Shown: positions 26,914 to 35,803 of the stretch, piece by piece | Layout: each line of letters begins with the position of its first letter | Numbering within the stretch: position 1 is the first letter of the stretch | From: Myxococcales bacterium | Lineage (GTDB): Bacteria > Myxococcota_A > Polyangia > Haliangiales > Haliangiaceae | Reading direction: 5' to 3' | Assembly: GCA_016794525.1 (NCBI GenBank) | Contig: JAEUJY010000062.1 | Span: 1 to 64,000 of the forward strand | Length of the DNA: 64,000 nucleotides | Translations under genes and position numbers: made by a program | Notes under the pieces: model-generated | The model's input: the letters and a program-made list of their open reading frames with translations, nothing else | What the model was told of the DNA's origin: nothing | The model's database searches: none

Positions 26914-26954
26914 CGCGGCGACCGCCTGGATCGCGGCGCGGGCAGGGTGTGGCT

Positions 26955-27005
26955 GTTGGCGCCGGCCAACGATCGCCGCCGGCCCCTGTTGGCGCGGGCC
27001 AACAG
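26955..27005. promoter_or_regulatory. Paired enhancer-like palindromes GTTGGC-N4-GCCAAC
   Basis: GTTGGCGCCGGCCAAC (26955-26970) and CTGTTGGCGCGGGCCAACAG (26986-27005, eight-base arms, 4-bp spacer) have centres 33 bp apart, about three helical turns, and lie about 76 and 109 bp upstream of the predicted lipase-operon start. The second palindrome is next to the -10 of the activator gene. They are likely binding sites for the FHA-sigma54 activator. Confidence 0.62.
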
Positions 27006-27023
27006 GTCGGCCGGGCGAGCGGG

Positions 27024-27035
27024 TAGGATGCCGCG
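27024..27035 (+). promoter_or_regulatory. -10 element of the FHA activator gene, leaderless start
   Basis: TAGGAT (27024-27029) is followed by 6 nt and the ATG at 27036, so transcription should begin at or next to the start codon. No ribosome-binding sequence precedes the ATG. Confidence 0.5.
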
Positions 27036-28361
27036 ATGGATCCCGCCGGCCCCACCACGCTGCAGGCCCGCCCGGTGCGGGCGGTGCGGCTGGTCGCGGC
27101 GCGGGTCGAGGCCGGCCCCGACGCCGGCCGCGCCCTCGACGACGGCGCCCGGGTGCTGACGATCGGCACCTCGCCCGACTGCGACCTGGCGCTCACCGAT
27201 CCCACCGTCAGCCGCTACCACCTCGAGGTCCGCCACGCGGCCGACGGCCTGGCGGTGGTCGATCTGGGCAGCACCAACGGCACGATGGTCGGCACCACCC
27301 GCATCGAGCGCGCGACGGTGGCGCCCGGCACCCGCCTGCGGCTGGGGGCGACGACGCTGGTGGTCGACGACGCCGGCGCGCGCGCCGCGCCGGCCGCCGC
27401 CGAGCCGCTGCCCGGCGTCATCGCGCACAGCCCGGCGATGCGCGAGGTCGTGGCGCTGGCGCGCAAGCTGGCGATGGTCGGCACGTCGGTCTTGCTCGAG
27501 GGCGAGACCGGCGTCGGCAAGGAGGTCGTCGCGCGGGCGATCCACGACGCCGGGCCGCGCCGCGATCGGCCGTTCGTCGTGGTCGACTGCGGCTCGCTGC
27601 CGGCGACGCTGATCGCCGCGCAGCTGTTCGGCCACGAGAAGGGCGCGTTCACCGGCGCCGACGCGCGGCGGCCCGGCGCCTTCGAGCGCGCGGCCGGCGG
27701 CACGGTGTTCCTCGACGAGATCGGCGAGCTGCCGCTGGATCTGCAGCCGGCGCTGCTCGGCGTGCTCGAGCGCCACCGCTTCACCCGCGTCGGCGGCGCC
27801 GAGCCGATCGACGTCGACGTGCGGGTGCTGGCCGCGACCCACCGCGACCTGCGCGGCGAGGTCAACGCCGGGGCGTTCCGCGCCGACCTGTACTTCCGGC
27901 TCGCGGTCGCGCGCCTGACGATCCCGCCGCTGCGCGAGCGCGCCGACGATCTCGAGCCGCTGGTGATCGCGCTGGCCGAGCGCTTCACCGGCGTCGCCGG
28001 CGACAACCCGCTGGCCCACGCCATGCCGGCGCTGCGCCAGCAGCGGTGGCCGGGCAACGTCCGCGAGCTGCGCAACGTCGTCGAGGCGGCGCTGGTGCTG
28101 GGCCAGCTGCCGGGGCCGACCGGCGCGCTCGACGGCGCGCCCGGTGGGCCGCCGCTGGCGATCGCCGACGCGCCTGACCCGTCCGCCGCGCTGGCGTCGT
28201 ACCGCGAGGCCAAGGCGGCGGCGCTCACCGACTTCGAGCGCGACTACCTCGCGCGGCTGCTGGCCGCCGCGGCCGGCAACGTCTCGGCGGCGGCGCGGCT
28301 GGCGCAGATGGATCGCCCGTACCTGATCCAGCTCCTGCGGCGCCACGGCCTGAAGCCGTGA
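27036..28361 (+). CDS. FHA-domain sigma-54-dependent activator
   Basis: The 441-residue protein has an FHA domain (about 40-110; VSRYHLEV and GSTNGT) in place of a receiver, an AAA+ domain with Walker A GETGVGKE, sigma-54 contact loop KGAFTGAD, Walker [14 protein letters not shown], arginine-finger region and WPGNVREL, and a C-terminal Fis-type helix-turn-helix ([23 protein letters not shown]). Such proteins, common in myxobacteria, are controlled by binding a phosphothreonine partner, usually a Ser/Thr kinase. It is divergent from the lipase operon and probably activates it through the palindromes at 26955-27005. Confidence 0.93.
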   Translation: MDPAGPTTLQARPVRAVRLVAARVEAGPDAGRALDDGARVLTIGTSPDCDLALTDPTVSRYHLEVRHAADGLAVVDLGSTNGTMVGTTRIERATVAPGTRLRLGATTLVVDDAGARAAPAAAEPLPGVIAHSPAMREVVALARKLAMVGTSVLLEGETGVGKEVVARAIHDAGPRRDRPFVVVDCGSLPATLIAAQLFGHEKGAFTGADARRPGAFERAAGGTVFLDEIGELPLDLQPALLGVLERHRFTRVGGAEPIDVDVRVLAATHRDLRGEVNAGAFRADLYFRLAVARLTIPPLRERADDLEPLVIALAERFTGVAGDNPLAHAMPALRQQRWPGNVRELRNVVEAALVLGQLPGPTGALDGAPGGPPLAIADAPDPSAALASYREAKAAALTDFERDYLARLLAAAAGNVSAAARLAQMDRPYLIQLLRRHGLKP

Positions 28362-28444
28362 GCGGCCGCGGCACCTGACCGCTACCCGACGCGGCGGGGC
28401 GGTGCGCTTGTGCCGCCCCGGGGGCCGCTCGTACGATCGCGACG

Positions 28445-29044
28445 ATGCGCTGGCTGTATCCGTGCCTGTGCCTGGCTGGGTGCACCAGCTACGGCTATGG
28501 CGCGTCGCAGACCTCGATGGTCGGGCGCGCCTCGAACTCGACCGACACCGCCGATCTCACCGTCGAGCAGCGCAGCGTCGAGGTGACGATGTTCGCGACG
28601 GTGGGCCGGGTGCTGCTGTTCGGCGAGGGCGGGCTGTCGGCGTTCACGGTGCGCGAGCGCCGCGGCGGCGACGCGATGGAGCCCGACGACATCGGGCTCG
28701 GCGATCGCAGCGCGATCGGCGGCGGCTACATGCTGCCGCTCGACATGGTCACGGTGACGCCGTTCGCGAGCTACTCGATCTCGCTGGCCAACTCGGCGCT
28801 GACCGGCACCAGCGAGGGTGACGACCTGCTCGAGAGCACGCTCTACGGCGGCCCGGGCGCCGGCGTCGAGGTGCTGCTGCGACGCGACGGCGTCACGCCG
28901 TACGTGCGCGCCGGCGTCGAGCGCCTGCGCGGCGCGGTGCTGCCCGGCCTGTTCGACGCCACCGGCGGCGACGCCGGCACCGCGTTCACCGCGACCGCGG
29001 TGATGTTCACCGTCGGCCTGCGCGGGGAGATGTACCACCAATGA
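28445..29044 (+). CDS. Lipoprotein, small envelope beta-rich protein
   Basis: The 199-residue product begins MRWLYPCLCLAGC, a short lipoprotein signal, and continues as a beta-rich domain with alternating strands, perhaps a small barrel or lipocalin-like fold. The family is not recognised. A TACGAT element lies 7 nt before the ATG. The ATGA overlap with the next gene shows an operon of three envelope proteins (28445-30736). Confidence 0.72.
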   Translation: MRWLYPCLCLAGCTSYGYGASQTSMVGRASNSTDTADLTVEQRSVEVTMFATVGRVLLFGEGGLSAFTVRERRGGDAMEPDDIGLGDRSAIGGGYMLPLDMVTVTPFASYSISLANSALTGTSEGDDLLESTLYGGPGAGVEVLLRRDGVTPYVRAGVERLRGAVLPGLFDATGGDAGTAFTATAVMFTVGLRGEMYHQ

Positions 29045-29925
29045 AGTTGTGGCTCCTCGCGGCGCTCTTGGCTGGGCTCGCCGCCACCGGCTGCGGCGTC
29101 ACCTACGGCGTCGGCGCTGGCAACGCGCTGGTCGCGCCCGGCACCACCAGCGGCACCACCGGCACGATCAAGCTGATCGATCGCGGCGGGCCGGTCAGCC
29201 GGCTGGTGCTGCGGACGATCGCGGCCTACGGCGCCGCGGCGTCGGCGATCGACAGCTCGTCGACGACGACCACGGTCTCGACCCACACCGAGTGCTACGG
29301 CTCGAGCTGCCAGCGGGTCGAGGTCACCGACGTCCGCACCACCTACGTGATCGATCCGGCCAAGGCGGCGCAGGCGCAGCGCGACTACGAGCGGCTCGAC
29401 GAGGCGATCAGCAACACGCCGTACCGCGGCTTCCCGTTCGAGACGATCCTCGAGATCAGCTCGCGCGATCTGGGCGGCGACACCTCGGGCTGGATGTTCT
29501 GGTACTGGTTCCACGCCACGCCGCGGCGGGTCGGCCCGGTGGCGGTCGGCTTCTCGGCCGGCTTCGGCACCGGCAGCCTCGACTTCCACGACCGCACGCG
29601 CACGACGCTGGTCGGCGACAGCACCAACGTCGCGCCGGTCGAGGCGATGGTCACGCCGGAGCACTTCTACCTGGGCACGCCGGTGCGGGTGTCGGTCTAC
29701 GCGCGCAACAACCTCTGGTTCTACCTGCAGCCCGATCTCAACTGGGCGTCGGTGTTCGAGGACTGGTTCGCGGTCGCCGACGGCAGCGAGGACATCGAGG
29801 CCAACCCGTGGCGGCTGGGCGCGCGGCTCCGGCTCAAGGGCTTCGAGCTCGGCGCCGAGCTGCTCACCGACGGCATGAGCGCGCAGTCGCGCACGCTGTC
29901 CGCGGAGGCCGGCTATGTCTTCTAG
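29041..29925 (+). CDS. Lipoprotein of unknown family
   Basis: The 294-residue product has a lipoprotein signal (lipobox ATGC, Cys near 18), a Ser/Thr-rich segment with one Cys pair (ECYGSSCQR) and a C-terminal part of alternating strands rich in aromatic residues (WMFWYWFHATP; LWFYLQPDLNW) that ends in AGYVF, the pattern of an outer-membrane or surface beta structure. Overlaps of 4 bp upstream and 11 bp downstream link it to its neighbours. Confidence 0.75.
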   Translation: MKLWLLAALLAGLAATGCGVTYGVGAGNALVAPGTTSGTTGTIKLIDRGGPVSRLVLRTIAAYGAAASAIDSSSTTTTVSTHTECYGSSCQRVEVTDVRTTYVIDPAKAAQAQRDYERLDEAISNTPYRGFPFETILEISSRDLGGDTSGWMFWYWFHATPRRVGPVAVGFSAGFGTGSLDFHDRTRTTLVGDSTNVAPVEAMVTPEHFYLGTPVRVSVYARNNLWFYLQPDLNWASVFEDWFAVADGSEDIEANPWRLGARLRLKGFELGAELLTDGMSAQSRTLSAEAGYVF

Positions 29926-30736
29926 GGCCGCCACCGTGGCGCTCGCGCTGGCCGCGCTGGCCGCGCCGGCGATCGCGCAGCCGACCCCCGCCGCGGGGCC
30001 GCCCGCCGCCGAGCCGCCCGCCGTCGAGCCGACCCCCGGCGACGCCGGCCCGGTCGCGCCGACCCCGGACGAGCCCGCGCCGATCGAGGCGACGCCTGCG
30101 CCGGCGGTGCTCGTCGAGCCGCCGCCACCCGTGGCGCCGCCGCCGGTGATCGTCGCGCCGCCCCCGCCACCGGCGCCCGGCGCGGCGCGCGGCCCGGTGT
30201 TCGGCCTCGAGGTCGGCGTCGGCGTGACGCCCGGCGGCGACGGCCTGTTCGGCCCCGGCGTCGGCAAGGCGTTCATGGTCGGCTACCGCGCCAACCGCTG
30301 GACGTTCGAGTTCCGCTTCGGCGAGTCGTACGATCAGGGCGCCAGCGACGAGCGCCTGGCCGACGCCGGCGTGCGCGGGCCGCTGCGGATCTCCAGCGCG
30401 GGCTTCCGGCGGCTGCTGGTCGGCGGGCCGGTCCTGCCCGAGCTGTTCGTCGGCGGCGCGCGCATCGAGCGGCCGCTGCTGGTCAACGCCGGCGTGGTCC
30501 GCCAGCACGGCGTCGGCGTGGTCGTCGGCGGCGCGCTGACTCGCCCGATCGCCGGCGGCCTGCTGCTCGGCGCCGAGCTGCGCGCCTACCTGGTGCGCTG
30601 GGACAACCCGCCCGGGCCGGTGTCGACCGAGCCGATGGACGGCGCGAACCCCGGCAGCGTCACGTTCACGCCCACCACCGACGTCGGCAGCGCGCTGCCG
30701 GTCACGCTCACCGTCGGGCTCCGGGTGCTGCTCTAG
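29915..30736 (+). CDS. Secreted protein with proline-rich linker and beta-barrel-like C-terminal half
   Basis: The 273-residue product has a signal peptide ending AIAQP, about 60 residues of Pro/Ala/Glu-rich linker (a possible periplasmic or cell-wall-spanning segment) and a C-terminal domain of about 180 residues with alternating glycine-rich strands (VFGLEVGVGVTPGG ... LTVGLRVLL), typical of an eight-stranded outer-membrane barrel. It is the last gene of the three-gene envelope operon. Function unknown. Confidence 0.75.
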   Translation: MSSRAATVALALAALAAPAIAQPTPAAGPPAAEPPAVEPTPGDAGPVAPTPDEPAPIEATPAPAVLVEPPPPVAPPPVIVAPPPPPAPGAARGPVFGLEVGVGVTPGGDGLFGPGVGKAFMVGYRANRWTFEFRFGESYDQGASDERLADAGVRGPLRISSAGFRRLLVGGPVLPELFVGGARIERPLLVNAGVVRQHGVGVVVGGALTRPIAGGLLLGAELRAYLVRWDNPPGPVSTEPMDGANPGSVTFTPTTDVGSALPVTLTVGLRVLL

Positions 30737-30767
30737 CCGCACGTCCCGGGTCGTCGCGCTCGGCCAG

Positions 30768-31409
30768 CTACGCCGCGCGCACGAACGGGTTGGCGCGGGC
30801 CTCGTCGCCCAGCGTCGTAGTCGGGCCGTGGCCGGGGATGACCAGCGCGTCGAGGTCGCGGGTGTAGAGCTTGTCCTTGATCGACTGGCGCAGCTGGCCG
30901 GCGTCGCCGCCCGGCAGATCGGTGCGGCCGACGCTGCGCCGGAACAGCGTGTCGCCGGCGAAGACCCGCGTGCGCTCGCCGGGCGCGGCGATCTCGAAGC
31001 ACACCGAGCCGGGCGTGTGGCCGGGCGTGTGCACGACCAGCGCGCCGTGCGCGCCGAACCGCAGCGTGTCGCCGTCGGCGAGCCAGCGCTCGACGCTGGT
31101 CATGGTCGGCGGCGCCCAGCCGAACATCGCGGCCTGCACCGCCGCGGCGTCGTAGAGCGGCCGGTCGCCCGGGTGCAGGCAGACGCTGCCGCCGTGGGCC
31201 TGCTTGACCGCCGCGGTCTCGTAGATGTGATCGAGGTGCGCGTGGGTGTGGACGATCGCGGCGACGATCAGATCGTTGGCGCGCACGATCGCCGCGATGC
31301 GCGCGGTCTCGCCACCGGGGTCGATGACGATCGCCTCGCGGGTGGCCGGGTCGGCGACGATCGAGCAGTTGCACTGGAACCGGCCGGCCGCGAACGTCTC
31401 GCACAGCAT
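30768..31409 (-). CDS. Metallo-beta-lactamase-fold hydrolase (glyoxalase II-like)
   Basis: The 213-residue protein has the metal motif HTHAHLDH, then a downstream His (HTPGHTPGS), an Asp (FAGDTLF) and a final His (VIPGHGP): the complete HxHxDH-H-D-H set of glyoxalase II-like enzymes. The ATG at 31409 gives MLCETFAAGRFQCNCSIVADP, the usual start of this family. A GTG at 31454 is possible but adds codons that are rare here (CGA, CTT). It is convergent with the envelope operon, 31 bp apart. Confidence 0.88.
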   Translation of the reverse strand: MLCETFAAGRFQCNCSIVADPATREAIVIDPGGETARIAAIVRANDLIVAAIVHTHAHLDHIYETAAVKQAHGGSVCLHPGDRPLYDAAAVQAAMFGWAPPTMTSVERWLADGDTLRFGAHGALVVHTPGHTPGSVCFEIAAPGERTRVFAGDTLFRRSVGRTDLPGGDAGQLRQSIKDKLYTRDLDALVIPGHGPTTTLGDEARANPFVRAA

Positions 31410-31525
31410 CTCGACGTTGTAGCGCAGCCGCTCGGTAAGGGCGGCTCGGCCCACGATCGTCCGCGCGCGATTCGCAAGTGCCTAGAATTACGTGGCAACA
31501 CCCGATCGATCACCGGGTGCAAACC

Positions 31526-31553
31526 TTGACTCCCAGGCGGGTTTGGCCAAACT
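31526..31553 (+). promoter_or_regulatory. Sigma-70-type promoter of a tiny membrane-peptide gene
   Basis: TTGACT (31526-31531), 16-bp spacer and CAAACT (31548-31553). The predicted start is at about 31560, which is the GTG of the small frame described next. Confidence 0.4.
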
Positions 31554-31559
31554 GCCCCC

Positions 31560-31661
31560 GTGCCCATGACCCCTCCCCGCCAGCGCGAAGTCAGCGTCGG
31601 CACGTTCGCGCTGGCCCTGACCGCTCTGTCGCTCGCGCTCGTCGCCTACTTCGGCGCCTAG
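31560..31661 (+). CDS. 33-residue single-pass membrane peptide
   Basis: A GTG-to-TAG frame (or ATG at 31566) gives a short polar head, MTPPRQREVSVG, followed by a hydrophobic helix TFALALTALSLALVAYFGA. The composition and the helix fit a genuine small membrane protein. The promoter upstream places the transcript start at the GTG. It sits just before the hairpin array. Function unknown. Confidence 0.5.
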   Translation: MPMTPPRQREVSVGTFALALTALSLALVAYFGA

Positions 31662-31706
31662 CCCCGGGCCGCGCGCGGCGCTGTCCGGTCGCCCGCGAGC
31701 CGTCCT

Positions 31707-32217
31707 GACGATCGGATGGGGATCGTCGGGTCCTGCGTCCTGACGATCGGATGGGGATCGTCGGGTCCTCAGTCCGGATTGGGTCCTGGTCCTGACGATC
31801 GGATGGGGATCGTCGGGTCCTGACGATCGGATGGGGATCGTCCGGTCCTGCGTCCTGACGATCGGATGGGGATCGTCGGGTCCTGACGATCGGATGGGGA
31901 TCGTCGGGGCCTGCGGGTCCTGACGATCGGATAGGGATCGTCGGGTCCTGACGGTCGGATGGGGATCGTCGGGGCCTGACGATCGGATGGGGATCGTCGG
32001 GGCCTGACGATCGGATGGGGATCGTCCAGTCCGGATTGGGTCCTGGTCCTGACGATCGGATGGGAATCGTCGGGTCCTGACGATCGGATGGGGACCGTCG
32101 GGTCCTGACGATCGGATGGGGATCGTCGGGTCCTGACGATCGGATGGGGAACGTCCAGTCCGGATTGGCGGTCCTGACGATCGATCGTCGGGTCCTGACG
32201 ATCGGATGGGGATCGTC
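31707..32217. repeat. Tandem array of 16 hairpin units (GACGATC-GGATGGG-GATCGTC)
   Basis: Fifteen full 21-nt units start at 31707, 31742, 31794, 31822, 31857, 31885, 31922, 31950, 31978, 32006, 32051, 32079, 32107, 32135 and 32197, plus one truncated 14-nt unit at 32176. Each is an inverted repeat with 7-base arms and a 7-base loop, mostly on a 28-bp period (with TCCT before and GGG after) and interrupted by a second element TCCGGATTGGGTCCTGG. A few units carry single changes. The array fills the gap between the small ORF (31661) and a convergent gene end (32248). No coding sequence is seen in it. Confidence 0.93.
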
Positions 32218-32247
32218 GGGTCCGGATTGGCGGGCGCGTCGGGGGGC

Positions 32248-32664
32248 CTAGGCGCGGCGCGCGCGGTAGCCCGCCCAGTCGCCCTCGGCGATCACCGGCG
32301 CGCCGTGGGCGAGCTCGGACGACAGCAGCACGTACATCCAGGCCCAGCCGCGGCCCGCCGCGGTGGTGATCTCGGCCAGGATGCGCGTGAAGTCGTCGCC
32401 CTCGTACGCGTCGAGGGCGGGCAGCGCGTCCGCCAGCTCGCGCAGCGTGAGCAGCTCGCCGTGGATCACGCCGCGATCGTCGGCGACCACGCCGGGGTAG
32501 CCCGCCGGCAGCGCGTACATCGTGCCGAGCGCGGTGGCGCGCACCGCCTGGATCACGTACGGCGCGACGACCGCGTGCGCGGCCTCGCCGGCGCGCAGCG
32601 TGCCGTACACGAACAGCCGGTCCACCACGGTGGACGGGACGGTGGTGCGATCGTCCGGCGCCAC
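32248..32664 (-). CDS. Gamma-glutamylcyclotransferase-like (AIG2/GGACT) protein
   Basis: The 138-residue protein has LFVYGTLRAGE near the N terminus, the substrate-binding YGTL motif of the family, and later a catalytic-type Glu in LDAYEGDDFTRI. Members release 5-oxoproline from gamma-glutamyl peptides or amines. The GTG start at 32664 lies 6 nt after TACAAC (32676-32671, minus strand), the leaderless pattern. It is divergent from the CHASE2 cyclase gene. Confidence 0.85.
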   Translation of the reverse strand: MAPDDRTTVPSTVVDRLFVYGTLRAGEAAHAVVAPYVIQAVRATALGTMYALPAGYPGVVADDRGVIHGELLTLRELADALPALDAYEGDDFTRILAEITTAAGRGWAWMYVLLSSELAHGAPVIAEGDWAGYRARRA

Positions 32665-32720
32665 CCCGTGGTTGTAGCAGCTCGCCGCGGCCTCCGCGGG
32701 CCTCGTGTTACCGTGCCGCC

Positions 32721-35309
32721 GTGCGCGTGACGTTGTCGCCTCGGGCCAAGAAGCTGGCGGCCGCCGGGCTGGTGGGCGTGCTGGTCGGCCTGGTCGCGGC
32801 GGTGCTGGCGTTCCTGCGCCCGCGCAGCCTCGAGGGCATCGAGCTGTGGACCTACGATCAGCGCGCCAAGGTGGTGGCGCGCCAGGGCGTGGCGTCGAGC
32901 GACATCGTCCTGATCGAGGTGTCGGAGCAGGACATCGAGGACGCCGAGGACAAGCTCGACGTCACGTGGCCGTGGCCGCGCGCGATGTACGGCTACATCG
33001 CGGCGTACTGCAAGACCGCCGGCGCCAAGGTCGTCGTGTTCGACTGGCTGTTCCAGGATCGCGGCCAGTACTCGGTCGGCGACGCCGAGGAGTTCGCCCA
33101 GGCGATGCGCGACGCCGGCAACGTGGTGATCGGCCTCGCGCTGACCCGCGATCCGCTGGTGGCCCGGCCGCGCTCGGGCGCGTGGGCAGCGCCGCTGCGC
33201 ACGTTCGCCACCGCCGCCGAGGCCGAGACCGCGGCGCAGAAGCTGCTCGCCTGGAACACCCGCGTGTTCGTGGTGCCCGAGGGCGCCGGCGCGACGGTGT
33301 GGTACGGCGGCAAGGACCACGCCGAGGACGTCGTGGCGGCCTGGCGGCGGATGTCGTCGGCGGAGGAGCTGGCCGAGCTGTTCACGCCGCCGAGCGATCC
33401 GCCCCCGCCGGGCGACGCCCCGCCGGGCGACGCCCCGCCGCCGAGCGACGCCCCGCCGCCGAGCGACGCCCCGCCGACGGATCCCGCCGAGCCACCGCCG
33501 CCGGTCGAGCCGACCCCGCGCCAGCTCACCGCCGCCGAGCTGGCCACCGAGCTGACCGCGACGACGATCATCACCCGCCGCGACGGCGTGGTCGGCGGCG
33601 ACGGCGGCATGCGGCTCGAGCGCAAGGACGGCCTCGACCCGCCGCTGGCGGTGATCGCCGCGGGCCCGGCGCGCAGCGGCAACGTCTACCAGGGCACCGA
33701 CGCCGACGGCATCATGCGCCAGCACGCGCCGCTGGTGCGCCACGGCGATCGGCTGTACCCGTCGCTCGCGCTGGCCGCGTACCTGGTCGCGCACCCCGGC
33801 GTGATGCCGAGCCTGCGCGACGGCCAGCTGGTGCTGGCGACCGGCATCGACGACGACCTGCCGGTGACGATCCCGCTCGACGAGCACGGCCGCTTCAGCC
33901 TGCGCTTCCACCGCGCCGGCGCGTACCCGCGGATCTCGGCCTACGAGGTGCTGCGCTCGCAGGCGCAGCTCGACGAGGGGCAGGCGCCGGCGATCGCCTT
34001 CGAGCGGCTGCGCGGCAAGTACGTGATCGTCGCCGCCACCGGCCAGGCGCTGCGCGACGTGCGCATCACGCCGCTCGGCACGCCGGTCCCCGGCTCCGAG
34101 ATCCAGGCCACCGCGATCGACAACCTCGAGGCCGCGCAGGTCATCCGGCGCGCGAGCCGCGGCGGCGACGCGGCGGCGGCGCTGGCGCTGTGCACGCTGG
34201 TCGCGCTGGGCGTCACCGGCGTGTGGATGGCCACCCGCAAGACCACGATCGCGCTGGCCGCGACCACCGCGATCACCGGCGGCTCGCTGCTCGGCTACTG
34301 GTGGCTGGCCCGCTGGCTGTTCATCCACGACGGCCTGTGGATCGGCGTCGCCATCCCGGCCACCGGCGCGGTGGCGTCGGTGTTCGCGATCATCCTGGTG
34401 ACCTCGGCCGCCGAGCGGCGCAACCGCCGCTTCGTGCAGGAGGCGCTCGGCCGCTACACCTCGGCGGCGCTGGTCAAGGAGCTGATGGAGCACCCCGAGC
34501 ACCTGTCGCTCGAGTGGGGCGAGCGGCGCGGCATGTCGGTGTACTTCTCCGACATCGCGGGGTTCACGAGCTTCAGCGAGAACATGCCGCCCGAGGATCT
34601 GGTGCGGCTGCTCAACGACTACCTGACCCACATGACCGACCTCGTGCTCGAGCACGGCGGCGTCGTCGACAAGTACATCGGCGACGCGGTGATGGCGTTC
34701 TGGGGCGCGCCGATCCCCAACGCCGATCACGCGGCGGCGGCGGTGCGCTGCGCGATCGCGATGCGCGACCGCTGCGCCGAGCTGCGCCCGGGCTGGAAGG
34801 AGCGCTACGGCGTCGACGTGTTCGCCCGCGCCGGCCTGTCGTCCGGCGACGCCGTCGTCGGCAACATGGGCTCGAAGCACAAGTACAACTACACGGTGAT
34901 GGGCGACATGGTGAACCTGGCGTCGCGGCTCGAGGGCGCCAACAAGGCCTACGGCACGGCGCTGATGATCTCCGAGGCCTGCTACGAGCCGGTCAAGCAC
35001 CTGGTCGTCACCCGCGAGCTCGACCTGCTCGCGGTGAAGGGCAAGGACAAGCCGGTGCGCGTGTACGAGGTGTTCGGCGAGGTCGGCAAGGTCGACGCCG
35101 ACGTGATCGCGCTCACCGAGGCGTTCGCCGCCGCGCTGGCGCTGTACCGCGGCCGCGATTTCGCTGGCGCCGAGGCGGCCTTCCGAGACATCTTGGTGAA
35201 GAATCCCGACGACGGCCCGTCCAAGACCTACGTCGAACGCTGCCGGCACCTCGCGGCCGAGCCGCCGGGCGACGACTGGGACGGCGTGTGGCACCTGAAG
35301 GAGAAGTGA
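32721..35309 (+). CDS. CHASE2-domain adenylate/guanylate cyclase
   Basis: The 862-residue protein has an N-terminal membrane helix, a periplasmic CHASE2 domain (about 40-445), three membrane helices (about 475-570) and a class III cyclase domain (about 605-790). Metal aspartates are in VYFSDIAGFTSF and DKYIGDAVMAFWG; the NYTVMGDMVNLASRLEG loop fits an ATP- or GTP-using cyclase, with Lys-Asp type residues more like an adenylate cyclase. A Pro/Asp/Ala repeat (PPSDAPPPSDAPP) of about 40 residues interrupts the CHASE2 domain at 33390-33510. The GTG start is 6 nt after TACCGT. The stop overlaps the next gene (TGATG). Confidence 0.92.
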   Translation: MRVTLSPRAKKLAAAGLVGVLVGLVAAVLAFLRPRSLEGIELWTYDQRAKVVARQGVASSDIVLIEVSEQDIEDAEDKLDVTWPWPRAMYGYIAAYCKTAGAKVVVFDWLFQDRGQYSVGDAEEFAQAMRDAGNVVIGLALTRDPLVARPRSGAWAAPLRTFATAAEAETAAQKLLAWNTRVFVVPEGAGATVWYGGKDHAEDVVAAWRRMSSAEELAELFTPPSDPPPPGDAPPGDAPPPSDAPPPSDAPPTDPAEPPPPVEPTPRQLTAAELATELTATTIITRRDGVVGGDGGMRLERKDGLDPPLAVIAAGPARSGNVYQGTDADGIMRQHAPLVRHGDRLYPSLALAAYLVAHPGVMPSLRDGQLVLATGIDDDLPVTIPLDEHGRFSLRFHRAGAYPRISAYEVLRSQAQLDEGQAPAIAFERLRGKYVIVAATGQALRDVRITPLGTPVPGSEIQATAIDNLEAAQVIRRASRGGDAAAALALCTLVALGVTGVWMATRKTTIALAATTAITGGSLLGYWWLARWLFIHDGLWIGVAIPATGAVASVFAIILVTSAAERRNRRFVQEALGRYTSAALVKELMEHPEHLSLEWGERRGMSVYFSDIAGFTSFSENMPPEDLVRLLNDYLTHMTDLVLEHGGVVDKYIGDAVMAFWGAPIPNADHAAAAVRCAIAMRDRCAELRPGWKERYGVDVFARAGLSSGDAVVGNMGSKHKYNYTVMGDMVNLASRLEGANKAYGTALMISEACYEPVKHLVVTRELDLLAVKGKDKPVRVYEVFGEVGKVDADVIALTEAFAAALALYRGRDFAGAEAAFRDILVKNPDDGPSKTYVERCRHLAAEPPGDDWDGVWHLKEK

Positions 35310-35803
35310 TGCAGCGAGTCCGAACGAGCAAGCAGTGGTTCGCGGTGATCGCCGCCGGGCTGGCGCTGGCCGGCGCGGTGGCGGTGGCCGCCCCCAAGAC
35401 CGGCAGCACGGTGACCGTGCGGGTGATGAGCGCGAAGGTGATGAAGTCGCCCAAGTTCATCGGCCCGGCGGCGGGCTCGGTGTCGCGCGGCGATCAGCTG
35501 ACGATCGCCGAGATCAAGGGCGACTGGTACCGGGTGACCGGCGCCAAGACCGGCTGGATCAACCGCACCAGCGTCGTCGAGGGCAAGGTCGCGCTGTCGA
35601 GCTCGCCGGGCGGCGGCGGCGCGGCGTCGCGCGACGAGGTCGAGCTGGCCGGCCGCGGGTTCACGCCGGACGTCGAGGAGGAGTACCGGGGCAAGCACCC
35701 CGACCTCGACTTCAGCCACGTCGAGGCGATCGAGAAGACCGGCATCGACCTGTCGGAGCTGGGCGCGTTCGTCGACGAGGGCGGGCTGGGAGGTGACCAG
35801 TGA
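35309..35803 (+). CDS. Secreted bacterial SH3-domain protein
   Basis: The 164-residue product has a signal peptide ending AVAAPK and a bacterial SH3 (SH3_3) domain at about 35-90 (VRVMSAKVMKSPKFIG ... GDWYRVTGAKTGWINRTSV), followed by an acidic tail. SH3_3 domains bind peptidoglycan or cell-wall peptides. It starts at the stop codon of the cyclase gene and overlaps the following peptidase gene by 4 bp. Confidence 0.85.
   Translation: MQRVRTSKQWFAVIAAGLALAGAVAVAAPKTGSTVTVRVMSAKVMKSPKFIGPAAGSVSRGDQLTIAEIKGDWYRVTGAKTGWINRTSVVEGKVALSSSPGGGGAASRDEVELAGRGFTPDVEEEYRGKHPDLDFSHVEAIEKTGIDLSELGAFVDEGGLGGDQ

Noticed and set aside
24519-28346. Continuous minus-strand frame of 1275 residues and a similar 1122-residue plus-strand frame at 56903-60271
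   Set aside because: Very high GC leaves antisense frames open. They read through real genes on the opposite strand or neighbouring genes and have Arg/Ala/Gly-rich, low-information sequence.
31707-32217. CRISPR array
   Set aside because: Units repeat at 28 bp with little or no unique sequence between them and there are no cas genes; the spacers expected of CRISPR are absent.
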